In this document: one piece after another, positions 1-5,356 of the stretch | Numbering within the stretch: position 1 is the stretch's first letter | Layout of the letters: the number at the start of each line of letters is the position of its first letter | Assembly: GCA_903853285.1 (NCBI GenBank) | Contig: CAINTF010000021.1 | Location: forward strand, 1 to 5,356 | DNA length: 5,356 nt | Direction: 5' to 3' | Source of the DNA: an uncultured Acidimicrobium sp. | GTDB lineage: Bacteria; Actinomycetota; Acidimicrobiia; Acidimicrobiales; Ilumatobacteraceae | Position numbers and translations under genes: made by a program | Notes under the pieces: model-generated | The model's input: only the letters and a program-made list of their open reading frames with translations | Databases searched by the model: none | Told to the model about the DNA's origin: nothing

Positions 1-1
1 A

Positions 2-52
2 CTTCGCTGGATGATGGGCGAAGACCAGATCCCGCACCTGGGCCGCGAGTAG
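2..52 (+). CDS. C-terminal tail of an unidentified protein (5' end outside window)
   Basis: An open frame enters from the left edge and ends at TAG 50-52, giving the 16-residue tail LRWMMGEDQIPHLGRE. The fragment is too short to assign to a family, and no function is offered. It is read as coding because it lies on the same strand as the DUF3054 gene just downstream, is GC-rich, and ends in a stop followed by more in-frame stops. After the TAG the same frame continues for four sense codons (YDEA) and then meets tandem TAA TAA at 65-70. The original C-terminus may therefore have been slightly longer. Confidence 0.45.
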   Translation, partial: LRWMMGEDQIPHLGRE

Positions 53-110
53 TACGACGAGGCCTAATAACCGTCACGCGGTTTATACAGCGTGTGTCGA
101 CATCATTTCG

Positions 111-422
111 GTGGTGTTGTTCGTTGCTATTGGAAGACGTAACCACGACGAGGGTACGGCCATTGATGGCATTGCCGCTGTTGCTGCACCATTTCTGATT
201 GCCCTGGCTATTGCATGGCTTACTTCGCGTGCTTGGCGTACACCAGGTTCGTGGCGCACAAGTGTGATCGTGTGGCTCATCACCGTTTTTGGTGGGCTCG
301 AGTTACGCCACTTCGTGTTTGATCGCGGCACTGCAACACCATTTGTGATTGTGGCAACGCTTGTGCTTGGCGCGTTTATCGTTGGCGGCCGCTCCGTTCT
401 CAACTTGCGCCTTAAGCGCTAA
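111..422 (+). CDS. DUF3054 family small membrane protein
   Basis: The 103-residue protein matches my recollection of the DUF3054 family, integral membrane proteins of unknown function found mainly in actinobacteria and haloarchaea. Visible signatures are the N-terminal LFVAIGRRNHDEG motif, a hydrophobic segment APFLIALAIAWL with a following RAWR, then VIVWLITVFGGLELR, then GTATPFVIVATLVLGAFIVGGR. This gives three clear membrane segments plus part of one at the N-terminus. The first standard start is GTG 111, which cuts into that first segment. The same frame upstream is open back to base 15 and reads CVDIISVV directly before LFVAIG, which looks like the natural family N-terminus. No ATG, GTG or TTG lies there, only ATC 102 and ATT 105. 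The true start is therefore uncertain: GTG 111, a rare ATT/ATC start, or a small sequence error. No Shine-Dalgarno site is evident. The gene converges on vapC, with overlapping stop codons. Confidence 0.85.
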   Translation: MVLFVAIGRRNHDEGTAIDGIAAVAAPFLIALAIAWLTSRAWRTPGSWRTSVIVWLITVFGGLELRHFVFDRGTATPFVIVATLVLGAFIVGGRSVLNLRLKR

Positions 423-802
423 CTCACGACCACGAACTCGACGCCAAGATCTTTGCGTCGCATCAGTTTTTCATCGAGCGTGATAATTGGTTGCCCAAGT
501 CTCTTTGCCAAAACTACATAGTGTGCGTCATAGCTACTGACCTTGGTCGCTTCATCCCACAGTTCAGACTGATAATTGGAGACTGTGAGAAATGTGAGTG
601 GCATTTGTCCAACAAGTGCTGCTGAAATTTTTGCATCACGCGAAGTGATTTGTTTGAGCACTGTCATGCGTTTGAGTACATGAAATACTTCAGCCAAAAA
701 AATGTCTGGGGCATGAAGATTGTCGTCGAGAAGTTGAATAGCTCGCTGACCCAAAGGAGTTTTCCTGACGATCTCTACCCCAACACTCGCATCAACAATC
801 AC
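419..802 (-). CDS. vapC: PIN-domain ribonuclease toxin, VapC family
   Basis: This 127-residue protein has the length and layout of a VapC toxin, a Mg2+-dependent PIN-domain RNase that cleaves RNA (in characterised members, tRNA or rRNA) when freed from its antitoxin. The acidic active-site residues are all visible: D4 in MIVDAS, E38 in LAEVFHVL, D92 in SSYDAHYVVLAKRLG, and D110 in PIITLDEKL. The fold appears intact and probably active. Translation starts at GTG 802, overlapping the TGA stop of the upstream antitoxin gene as GTGA, which implies translational coupling and an operon. The stop (TAG on the minus strand) overlaps the TAA of the convergent DUF3054 gene. Hand counting bases 541-720 gives 77/180 GC (43%), lower than the sampled ilvD lines (52%), which is compatible with acquisition by transfer but not proof. 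The RNA target cannot be read from the sequence. Confidence 0.9.
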   Translation of the reverse strand: MIVDASVGVEIVRKTPLGQRAIQLLDDNLHAPDIFLAEVFHVLKRMTVLKQITSRDAKISAALVGQMPLTFLTVSNYQSELWDEATKVSSYDAHYVVLAKRLGQPIITLDEKLMRRKDLGVEFVVVS

Positions 803-1032
803 TTGGCCGTGTCCCGCATTCGCCTAATTTCATCAATCACAAATTGGGTATCAATTGCTGCACCCGGCTTACCGAGCATGTCTGACTTCCATTTGGCGAC
901 AGACGGCCGGAGCAGATCGGCGCGAATGAGCCTCAGTACATATTCACCGAGAGTGCAATTTGATTCTTTGGCTCGTTCTCGTAACTGATCGTGTATTTCC
1001 TCAGATACATCTTTGATTTGAATTGCTGACAT
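799..1032 (-). CDS. vapB: Ribbon-helix-helix antitoxin, VapB/FitA-like
   Basis: The 77-residue product begins MSAIQIKDVSEEIHDQLRER and continues AKESNCTLGEYVLRLIRADL. This is the beta strand, helix, helix pattern of a ribbon-helix-helix (FitA-like) DNA-binding domain in roughly the first 40 residues. The remaining 35 or so residues are charged (ending FVIDEIRRMRDTAK) and would wrap the toxin. In this family the antitoxin neutralises VapC and represses the operon. The ATG at 1032 is chosen over the longer frame from 1089: it places the canonical strand at the N-terminus, and the longer version would translate the operator and promoter. No Shine-Dalgarno sequence precedes it. Instead a -10-like TACGAT ends exactly six bases upstream, suggesting a leaderless transcript. 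The stop overlaps the vapC start. Confidence 0.88.
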   Translation of the reverse strand: MSAIQIKDVSEEIHDQLRERAKESNCTLGEYVLRLIRADLLRPSVAKWKSDMLGKPGAAIDTQFVIDEIRRMRDTAK

Positions 1033-1038
1033 GGGAAA

Positions 1039-1044
1039 ATCGTA
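1039..1044 (-). promoter_or_regulatory. Inferred -10 element of the vapBC promoter (leaderless)
   Basis: On the minus strand TACGAT matches the actinobacterial TANNNT -10 pattern and 4 of 6 positions of TATAAT. Exactly six bases (TTTCCC) separate it from ATG 1032, so transcription would be expected to start at the A of the start codon. This fits the absence of a ribosome binding site. No convincing -35 hexamer is seen 16-18 bases upstream. The element overlaps the first operator palindrome by one base. Confidence 0.5.
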
Positions 1045-1062
1045 GCATGCTAAGAGCATGCT
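1044..1062. promoter_or_regulatory. Twin palindromic operator upstream of vapB
   Basis: Two identical 8-base perfect palindromes, AGCATGCT, lie at 1044-1051 and 1055-1062, separated by AAG. Their centres are 11 bases apart, about one DNA helical turn. The pair sits in the inferred promoter spacer and touches the -10. Ribbon-helix-helix antitoxins of VapB type commonly bind such paired palindromes as VapBC oligomers and repress their own operon. The site is seen directly; its binding by this VapB is inferred. Confidence 0.65.
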
Positions 1063-1108
1063 TGATTCGGGTTGCTGCGCGGAGGTCATCGCACTGATGT
1101 GTACTCAG

Positions 1109-1132
1109 CACTCGCCAAAATGGCGTGAAGTG
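1109..1132 (-). terminator. Possible hairpin terminator after ilvD
   Basis: Eight bases past the ilvD stop, CGCCA (1113-1117) and TGGCG (1121-1125) form a 5-base-pair stem around a 3-base loop. A further 4-base CACT/AGTG pairing lies outside it (1109-1112 with 1129-1132) across a 3-base bulge. Position favours a role in ending the ilvD transcript before vapBC. No T-run follows on the minus strand, so it is at best a weak intrinsic terminator. Confidence 0.3.
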
Positions 1133-1139
1133 AAAGTAA

Positions 1140-2849
1140 TTATTCGATGATGTTGGTGATTGCGCCGGTCTCGGCGCCCTGCACCAATTTGGCGTACTTA
1201 CCTAAAACACCACTCGTGTAACGCGGAGGGTTTGGCTTCCAACCTTTGCGGCGTTCGGCCAAAACTTTTTCATCCACCAACAAGTCAAGAGTTTTTGTTG
1301 GCACATCGATGCGCACGATGTCACCATCGTGTGCAAACGCAATCGGTCCGCCATCTGTTGCTTCTGGAGCAACGTGACCAATACAGAAACCCCATGTGCC
1401 GCCACTAAAGCGACCGTCGGTGATGAGTGCGCAGTCTGATCCGCGACCAACACCCTTGAGCGCTCCAGTAATTGCGAGCATCTCGCGCATACCTGGGCCA
1501 CCCTTAGGACCTTCATAACGAATGATGATCACAGTGCCTGGCTTAATGTCGCCATCCATCACTGCAGCCATCGCACCATCTTCACCGTCAAACACTCGCG
1601 CTGGTCCTTCAAAAGTCATTTGGTCTTTTGTGAGACCAGCAACTTTGACAACTGCGCCACGTGGTGCGAGCGAACCAGTGAGAATATTTATTCCACCTTC
1701 AGCATGAATTGGTTCGCTGAGCGGATGCACGACATCACCATCTGGTGATACAGGGTTCATCTCGGCCATGTTTTCTGCAAGTGTCTTACCTGTGCAGGTC
1801 ATAACGTCACCATGCATCAAACCGGCGTCGAGCAAGTGCTTCATTACAACTGGCACTCCACCGATGCGATCGATATCGGTCATGTGATACTTGCCGCCAG
1901 GTTTGGTGTCGGCAATGTGTGGAACTTTTGCTGCGATGCGATTGAAATCTTCCAAGTCGAGCGCAACACCAGCCTCGTTAGCAATTGCCAGCAAGTGCAA
2001 CACCGCATTAGTTGAGCCACCAAGTGCATTGAGAATTGCGATTGCATTTTCAAAAGCCTTTTTGGTCATGATGTCGCGCGGGTTAATACCAAGGCGAACA
2101 AGATTCATTACAGCCGCACCGGCGCGCTCGGCATCGGACTCGCGTCGTTTGTCGATTGCTGGTGGCGAGGCAGTGCCGGGCAAGCTCATGCCAAGCGCCT
2201 CAGCAATTGAACTCATGGTGTTAGCCGTAAACATGCCGCCACAAGCACCTTCTCCTGGGCACGCAGCACGCTCAATATCACCAAGTTCTTCCTGACTCAT
2301 CGTGCCCGCTGCGCAAGCACCAATTGCCTCGAAAACCGTAGTGATGTCAATGTTTTTGCCATTGTGCACACCTGGCAATGTGCTGCCGTTGTACACAAAC
2401 ACACTTGGCAAATTGAGACGAGCGGCAGCCATCAACATGGCTGGAATGCTCTTGTCACAACCAGCAAGCCCAACAAAACCGTCGAAGCGCTCTGCGTGCA
2501 CAACCGTCTCGACAGAGTCGCAAATAACTTCGCGACTCACAAGCGAAGCGCGCATACCTTCATGACCCATCGAAATTCCGTCGCTTACGGTGATGGTGCC
2601 AAACTCAAGAGCGACACCGTCATTTGTGCGTACGCCAACTTTTGCCGATTCGGCAAGTCGACGCAATGATGCGTTACACGGAGTGACTTCATTCCATGCT
2701 GAAGCAATACCAATTTGTGGCTTTTTGAAATCTTCGTCGGTCAGGCCAACTGCGCGCAACATTGCGCGGGCTGCAGCTTTTTGATTGCCGTCGGTGACAT
2801 CACGACTGCGGGGCTTGATATCAACGGGGGTTTCTGATGGCCTTGTCAT
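1140..2849 (-). CDS. ilvD: Dihydroxy-acid dehydratase
   Basis: IlvD converts 2,3-dihydroxy-isovalerate and 2,3-dihydroxy-3-methylvalerate to the matching 2-oxo acids in cytosolic valine, isoleucine and leucine synthesis, using an Fe-S cluster and Mg2+. From ATG 2849 the protein has 569 residues, normal for the shorter, mostly [2Fe-2S] clade. The three conserved cysteines are present: C58 in TPCNASL, C131 in GCDKSIPAM and C203 in [15 protein letters not shown]133 is the metal-site lysine, and S482 in DGRFSGGT is the expected catalytic base. [15 protein letters not shown] and the C-terminal [13 protein letters not shown] are also typical. A TTG at 2858 would add only MIF. ATG 2849 is preferred because family members usually have a short leader before [10 protein letters not shown]. 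No good Shine-Dalgarno site is seen; TAGCCT lies 8 bases upstream and could be a weak -10. The gene begins 24 bases after the iron permease, so co-transcription is plausible. Confidence 0.97.
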   Translation of the reverse strand: MTRPSETPVDIKPRSRDVTDGNQKAAARAMLRAVGLTDEDFKKPQIGIASAWNEVTPCNASLRRLAESAKVGVRTNDGVALEFGTITVSDGISMGHEGMRASLVSREVICDSVETVVHAERFDGFVGLAGCDKSIPAMLMAAARLNLPSVFVYNGSTLPGVHNGKNIDITTVFEAIGACAAGTMSQEELGDIERAACPGEGACGGMFTANTMSSIAEALGMSLPGTASPPAIDKRRESDAERAGAAVMNLVRLGINPRDIMTKKAFENAIAILNALGGSTNAVLHLLAIANEAGVALDLEDFNRIAAKVPHIADTKPGGKYHMTDIDRIGGVPVVMKHLLDAGLMHGDVMTCTGKTLAENMAEMNPVSPDGDVVHPLSEPIHAEGGINILTGSLAPRGAVVKVAGLTKDQMTFEGPARVFDGEDGAMAAVMDGDIKPGTVIIIRYEGPKGGPGMREMLAITGALKGVGRGSDCALITDGRFSGGTWGFCIGHVAPEATDGGPIAFAHDGDIVRIDVPTKTLDLLVDEKVLAERRKGWKPNPPRYTSGVLGKYAKLVQGAETGAITNIIE

Positions 2850-2873
2850 AAAGATCAAGGCTACTTGCGCAAA

Positions 2874-3680
2874 CTATGCGGCTGACTTCACCGGCTTACG
2901 TAGGTAGAAATAGAGCGTTGGGGCAAGGAATGCGAAGTACGTGATGACACGAATGTTCTCGGCCGCGTTGTGCCAACCGAAGAACCCCTTCATGAAGTCA
3001 TAGAAGGTTCCCGACGACCACATACCCGAATTAATAGTCCAAGCCGATTGCACTAACCAGCCATTTTCCCAACCGATAAGTTCTCGATACTCGTGCACCG
3101 ATTTACCAGCAAGACCTGCAGCAAACAGAATCAACAACACAGCAGTCACCGTGAAGAACTTCTTGATGTCGACCTTGCGACCGCCTGCAAAAATTGCGCG
3201 TCCCAATACGACTGATGCGACAAGACCAATTAAGCCACCGATGACAACTGAACTTCCAGATGTTGAGGTGGTTTCGGCGCTCAGCAAGAACAGCACCGTT
3301 TCCAAACCTTCACGCACGACTGCAACAAATGCGATGGTGAAAAGTGCAGTCTTTGCGGACTTGTCTACTTTGGCTCGCAATTCGACGCTGAGATTCTGAG
3401 AGTTCTTGCGCATCCAGAAAATCATTTGTGTCAGTACTGCAGCTGCAACCAGAGCAATCGTGCCCTCGGTTGCCATTTCAACTTTGCCGTTCAGTCCGTC
3501 TAACGCAAGATAGATAATGGTGCCCACGACAAGACAGGAAAGACTTGCTACAGCGGTGCCCCACCAGACATATCGCGCATCAGCCTTACGGTCAGTCTTT
3601 GTCAGATACGTCAGCAAGATCGCAACGATCAATGATGCTTCTAGACCTTCGCGCAATGTGATGAGGAAACTGGAGCCCAT
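2874..3680 (-). CDS. efeU: Iron permease, FTR1/EfeU family
   Basis: This 268-residue integral membrane protein belongs to the FTR1/EfeU (oxidase-dependent iron transporter) family, which moves iron across the cytoplasmic membrane. Both diagnostic REGLE motifs are present, at residues 10-14 (ITLREGLEASLIVAILL) and 123-127 (FVAVVREGLETVLFLLSAE). Their glutamates lie in the iron path. Hydrophobic segments near residues 5-25, 39-60, 72-90, 111-134, 145-165, 174-192 and 244-260 give about seven helices, as in the family. The long hydrophilic stretch with several tryptophans at 200-240 would be an external loop. No EfeO or EfeB partner gene is visible in the window, so the symbol is by family only. 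ATG 3680 is the only sensible start: the first REGLE follows at once, and a -10 sits six bases upstream. The promoter carries an iron box, and ilvD follows closely. Confidence 0.93.
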   Translation of the reverse strand: MGSSFLITLREGLEASLIVAILLTYLTKTDRKADARYVWWGTAVASLSCLVVGTIIYLALDGLNGKVEMATEGTIALVAAAVLTQMIFWMRKNSQNLSVELRAKVDKSAKTALFTIAFVAVVREGLETVLFLLSAETTSTSGSSVVIGGLIGLVASVVLGRAIFAGGRKVDIKKFFTVTAVLLILFAAGLAGKSVHEYRELIGWENGWLVQSAWTINSGMWSSGTFYDFMKGFFGWHNAAENIRVITYFAFLAPTLYFYLRKPVKSAA

Positions 3681-3684
3681 GACT

Positions 3685-3703
3685 ATATGTTAGGCAAGCC
3701 TAA
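3685..3703 (-). promoter_or_regulatory. DtxR/IdeR-type iron box
   Basis: The palindrome TTAGGC-TT-GCCTAA (3690-3703 on the minus strand) has perfect 6-base arms. Extended to 19 bases it matches about 15 of 19 positions of the DtxR/IdeR consensus as I remember it (TTAGG..AGCCTAACCTAA type). It lies between the -35 and -10 of the permease promoter and covers part of the -10, the classic position for an Fe2+-activated repressor. High iron should switch the permease off. No regulator gene is in the window. Confidence 0.75.
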
Positions 3704-3716
3704 CGACTCCTGTCAA
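3687..3716 (-). promoter_or_regulatory. Promoter of the iron permease gene (leaderless)
   Basis: On the minus strand a perfect -35 TTGACA (3711-3716) is followed after 18 bases by TAACAT (3687-3692), a TANNNT -10 matching 4 of 6 positions of TATAAT. Six bases (ATAGTC) then lead to ATG 3680, so the predicted transcription start is the A of the start codon. An alternative -10, TATAGT at 3682-3687, would be 23 bases from the -35 and would start transcription inside the gene, so it is disfavoured. The promoter lies in the 55-base gap after gatB. Confidence 0.75.
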
Positions 3717-3735
3717 GAGCACGTATTTCATTGAG

Positions 3736-5196
3736 TTATCCGCGCTTTTTCTGCAACAGCGCAGTCACAACCTTGCCATCGGCCTTGCCTTGCGACGACT
3801 TCATGATTGCGCCAACCAAAGCGCCCATCGCCTTTTCTTCGCCACCGCAGTACTTGGCCCACGCATCTGGCTGGGCTGCAATTGCTGCATCGACCATCGC
3901 TTCAACAGCCGATGTATCGAGAGCTTCAAAACCTTTTGCTGCTGCAATCGCAGCTGCATCACCACCGCCATTGGCAACGATTTCAGAAAGAATTGTTTTT
4001 GCTTGCGTTGCAGTGACCTTCGCATCGCGTTCGAGCAACGTGAGACCAGCCAAATCTTTGGCTGGCACGGCAGGGTTTGATCCTGCTTCTGAAAATGCTT
4101 GTTGCACATAGACAAGTGCGCGAGCAGGTTCGCCACCAGCATCGGCAACGAGTTGCACATAGTCGTCTTGACCACGCTCGACAATGACGTATACGGCTTC
4201 GCTCTCTTTGTCAGCACCAGTGAGTTGCGACAATCGTGCACGACGTGCTGCAGGCAATACCGGTAGTGATGCACGAATTGATTCGACCCACTCTGCGCCC
4301 GGATCAAGTAACACGAGATCGGGCTCAAGGAAATATCTGTAATCGTCGGCGTCTTCTTTCACGCGCAACGTATGTGTGCGGCCCTCAGAGTCGTCCCAGT
4401 GACGGGTCTCTTGACGAATGGTGCCGCCAGACTCGAGTACATCTACTTGGCGACGTGCTTCGTAATCAATCGCTTTGCCAACTGCACGAATGGAGTTGAC
4501 GTTTTTGATTTCACAACGAGTACCAAATGGCTCGCCTGCTTTGCGCACCGAGACGTTGACGTCGCAGCGCATTGAGCCCTCTTCCATTTTTGCATCACTT
4601 GCACCAACCGCAAGCAAGATGCTGCGCAACTCTGAAACATATTGGCGTGCCTGATCGGCATTGCGAATGTCGGGGCGCGAAACAATTTCGACAAGTGGAA
4701 CACCAGCACGGTTGAAGTCAACAAGTGAGTAGTCGCTGCCGTGAATACGGCCGCTTGTGCCACCGAAGTGTGTTGACTTGCCTGTGTCTTCCTCGAGGTG
4801 AGCACGCTCAATACCGATGCGCACATCACCCGGCAACATCATGAACCCATCAATGTTGATCGGTTGGTCATACTGCGTAATTTGATACGCCTTTGCGAGG
4901 TCTTGGTAAAAGTAGTTTTTGCGGTGAAACGTGCTTGCCTGCACAGTGCAATTGAGCGCGAGGCCAAGACGGATTGCGAGCTCGACTGCGCGACGATTAA
5001 TAACTGGAAGCGCTCCAGGCAAACCGAGTGTGACGGGATCGATGTTGGTGTTTGGCTCGTCACCAAAATGGTTTGGACTTGCAGAGAACAACTTGGTCTT
5101 GGTGTCTAACTCAACATGAACTTCTAGACCAATCACCATTTCCCAACCGTTTGGCAAAATAGTTGCGTGTGATGGAGCAGATGATGCGTTGCTCAT
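3736..5196 (-). CDS. gatB: Asp-tRNA(Asn)/Glu-tRNA(Gln) amidotransferase subunit B
   Basis: GatB is the tRNA-binding and kinase subunit of GatCAB. It phosphorylates the misacylated Glu-tRNA(Gln) or Asp-tRNA(Asn) so that ammonia from GatA can convert it to Gln- or Asn-tRNA. The 486-residue length is standard. Motifs in order are VIGLEVHVEL (21-30), PVTLGLPGALPVIN (54-67), the KNYFYQDLAKAYQITQYD region (93-110), IERAHLEEDTGK (129-140), YSLVDFNRAGVPLVEIVS (156-173), EEGSMRCDVNVSVR (205-218) and EIKNVNS (229-235). The C-terminal YqeY-like tRNA-binding tail, GALVGAIMKSSQGKADGKVV, is near 458-477. Conserved prolines usual in NYFYPD and YFPEPD are replaced here (NYFYQD, YFLEPD). The ATG overlaps the gatA stop as ATGA, and a GGAG lies 8 bases upstream, so gatA and gatB are coupled. 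No clear terminator hairpin follows the stop. Confidence 0.98.
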   Translation of the reverse strand: MSNASSAPSHATILPNGWEMVIGLEVHVELDTKTKLFSASPNHFGDEPNTNIDPVTLGLPGALPVINRRAVELAIRLGLALNCTVQASTFHRKNYFYQDLAKAYQITQYDQPINIDGFMMLPGDVRIGIERAHLEEDTGKSTHFGGTSGRIHGSDYSLVDFNRAGVPLVEIVSRPDIRNADQARQYVSELRSILLAVGASDAKMEEGSMRCDVNVSVRKAGEPFGTRCEIKNVNSIRAVGKAIDYEARRQVDVLESGGTIRQETRHWDDSEGRTHTLRVKEDADDYRYFLEPDLVLLDPGAEWVESIRASLPVLPAARRARLSQLTGADKESEAVYVIVERGQDDYVQLVADAGGEPARALVYVQQAFSEAGSNPAVPAKDLAGLTLLERDAKVTATQAKTILSEIVANGGGDAAAIAAAKGFEALDTSAVEAMVDAAIAAQPDAWAKYCGGEEKAMGALVGAIMKSSQGKADGKVVTALLQKKRG

Positions 5197-5356
5197 AATG
5201 CGCGCTCCAATTCGGCTGCAACACGGAACATGGTTGGTTCGCCAAGTGCTGGCGCAAGAATCTGCACGCCAACTGGCATCGAATGCGCGCCAGTTCCGAA
5301 CGGCACGCTCATTGCGGCGTGACCAGCAAGGTTTGTAGGAATCGTAAAAATGTCGC
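5193..5356 (-). CDS. gatA: Asp-tRNA(Asn)/Glu-tRNA(Gln) amidotransferase subunit A, C-terminal part
   Basis: The frame entering from the right edge encodes the last 53 residues of GatA, the amidase subunit that releases ammonia from glutamine or asparagine for GatB. The segment DIFTIPTNLAGHAAMSVPFG followed by MPVGVQILAP and a final helix FRVAAELERAL is the characteristic C-terminus of amidase-signature GatA proteins. The catalytic Ser-Ser-Lys residues lie outside the window. The TGA stop overlaps the gatB ATG. gatC would be expected further upstream but cannot be seen. Confidence 0.95.
   Translation of the reverse strand, partial: DIFTIPTNLAGHAAMSVPFGTGAHSMPVGVQILAPALGEPTMFRVAAELERAL
5205..5208 (-). 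promoter_or_regulatory. Ribosome binding site of gatB inside the gatA end
   Basis: On the minus strand GGAG lies 8 bases before ATG 5196, within the last codons of gatA. It supports the chosen gatB start and translation of gatB from a shared gatA-gatB transcript. It contrasts with the two genes (vapB and the permease) that lack such a site and appear leaderless. Confidence 0.5.

Noticed and set aside
69..83. Small hairpin AACCG-TCACG-CGGTT before the DUF3054 gene, considered as a terminator for the left-edge gene
   Set aside because: A 5-base-pair stem with only a short T stretch is too weak to call, and it overlaps the open upstream part of the DUF3054 frame.
407..419. GCGC-CTTAA-GCGC at the end of the DUF3054 gene as a bidirectional terminator
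   Set aside because: The 4-base-pair stem has no adjoining T or A run and is within the range of chance.
650..988. Plus-strand open frame of 112 codons opposite vapBC
   Set aside because: It has no recognisable motif and lies antisense to two well-supported genes, so it is a shadow frame.
1033..1089. Longer vapB reading frame starting at ATG 1089 with 19 extra residues
   Set aside because: The extra part would translate the operator palindromes and -10, and it does not look like an antitoxin N-terminus. ATG 1032 starts the ribbon-helix-helix strand directly.
2642..2656. Inverted repeat TTGCCGA/TCGGCAA with a 1-base spacer within ilvD
   Set aside because: It has short 7-base arms and encodes ordinary residues (LAESA), so it is likely coincidental.
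2850..2858. TTG 2858 as the ilvD start
   Set aside because: It adds only three residues (MIF) without a ribosome binding site. ATG 2849 is a stronger start codon and fits the family.
3682..3687. TATAGT as the -10 of the iron permease promoter
   Set aside because: It is 23 bases from the TTGACA and would start transcription downstream of the start codon. TAACAT gives correct spacing both ways.
3801..4328. Second long minus-strand open frame (175 codons) within gatB
   Set aside because: It is another frame of the intact gatB gene with no family resemblance. Other frames opposite gatB, ilvD and the permease are rejected for the same reason.

Overview
The window is an ordinary-looking stretch of a bacterial chromosome. 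Hand counts of sampled lines put its GC content at about 45-55%. Several features point to an actinobacterium: a DUF3054 membrane protein, a DtxR/IdeR-type iron box (TTAGG...CCTAA) over an iron permease promoter, two start codons placed exactly where transcription should begin (leaderless genes), and a GatA/GatB amidotransferase pair. A moderate-GC lineage, perhaps an aquatic member of Acidimicrobiia, is a guess from composition and protein style, not a demonstrated placement.

Layout. On the plus strand, the last 16 codons of an unidentified gene (2-52) are followed by a small DUF3054 membrane protein (111-422). Everything else is on the minus strand. In transcription order, from the right edge leftwards, these are the 3' end of gatA (5193-5356), gatB (3736-5196), an FTR1/EfeU-type iron permease (2874-3680), dihydroxy-acid dehydratase ilvD (1140-2849) and a vapBC-type toxin-antitoxin pair (vapB 799-1032, vapC 419-802). 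The two strands converge on a 4-base CTAA in which the DUF3054 and vapC stop codons overlap. Intergenic gaps are short (58, 107, 24 and 55 bases), and no stretch over 300 bases lacks a gene.

How the parts work together. gatA and gatB overlap by ATGA and encode two subunits of the tRNA-dependent amidotransferase. The iron permease has its own clear promoter (TTGACA, 18 bases, TAACAT) with an IdeR/DtxR-like palindrome between the -35 and -10 elements and running into the -10, so it is probably repressed when iron is plentiful. ilvD, an Fe-S enzyme of branched-chain amino acid synthesis, starts only 24 bases after the permease and could share its transcript. vapBC is a compact, translationally coupled toxin-antitoxin pair. 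It has two identical 8-base palindromes one helical turn apart overlapping the inferred -10, as expected for autorepression.

I found no CRISPR array, insertion sequence, tRNA, rRNA, riboswitch or clearly new system. The observations most worth checking are the iron-box promoter and its possible reach into ilvD, the shared leaderless architecture, the vapB twin operator, and the DUF3054 gene whose conserved N-terminus extends upstream of any standard start codon.
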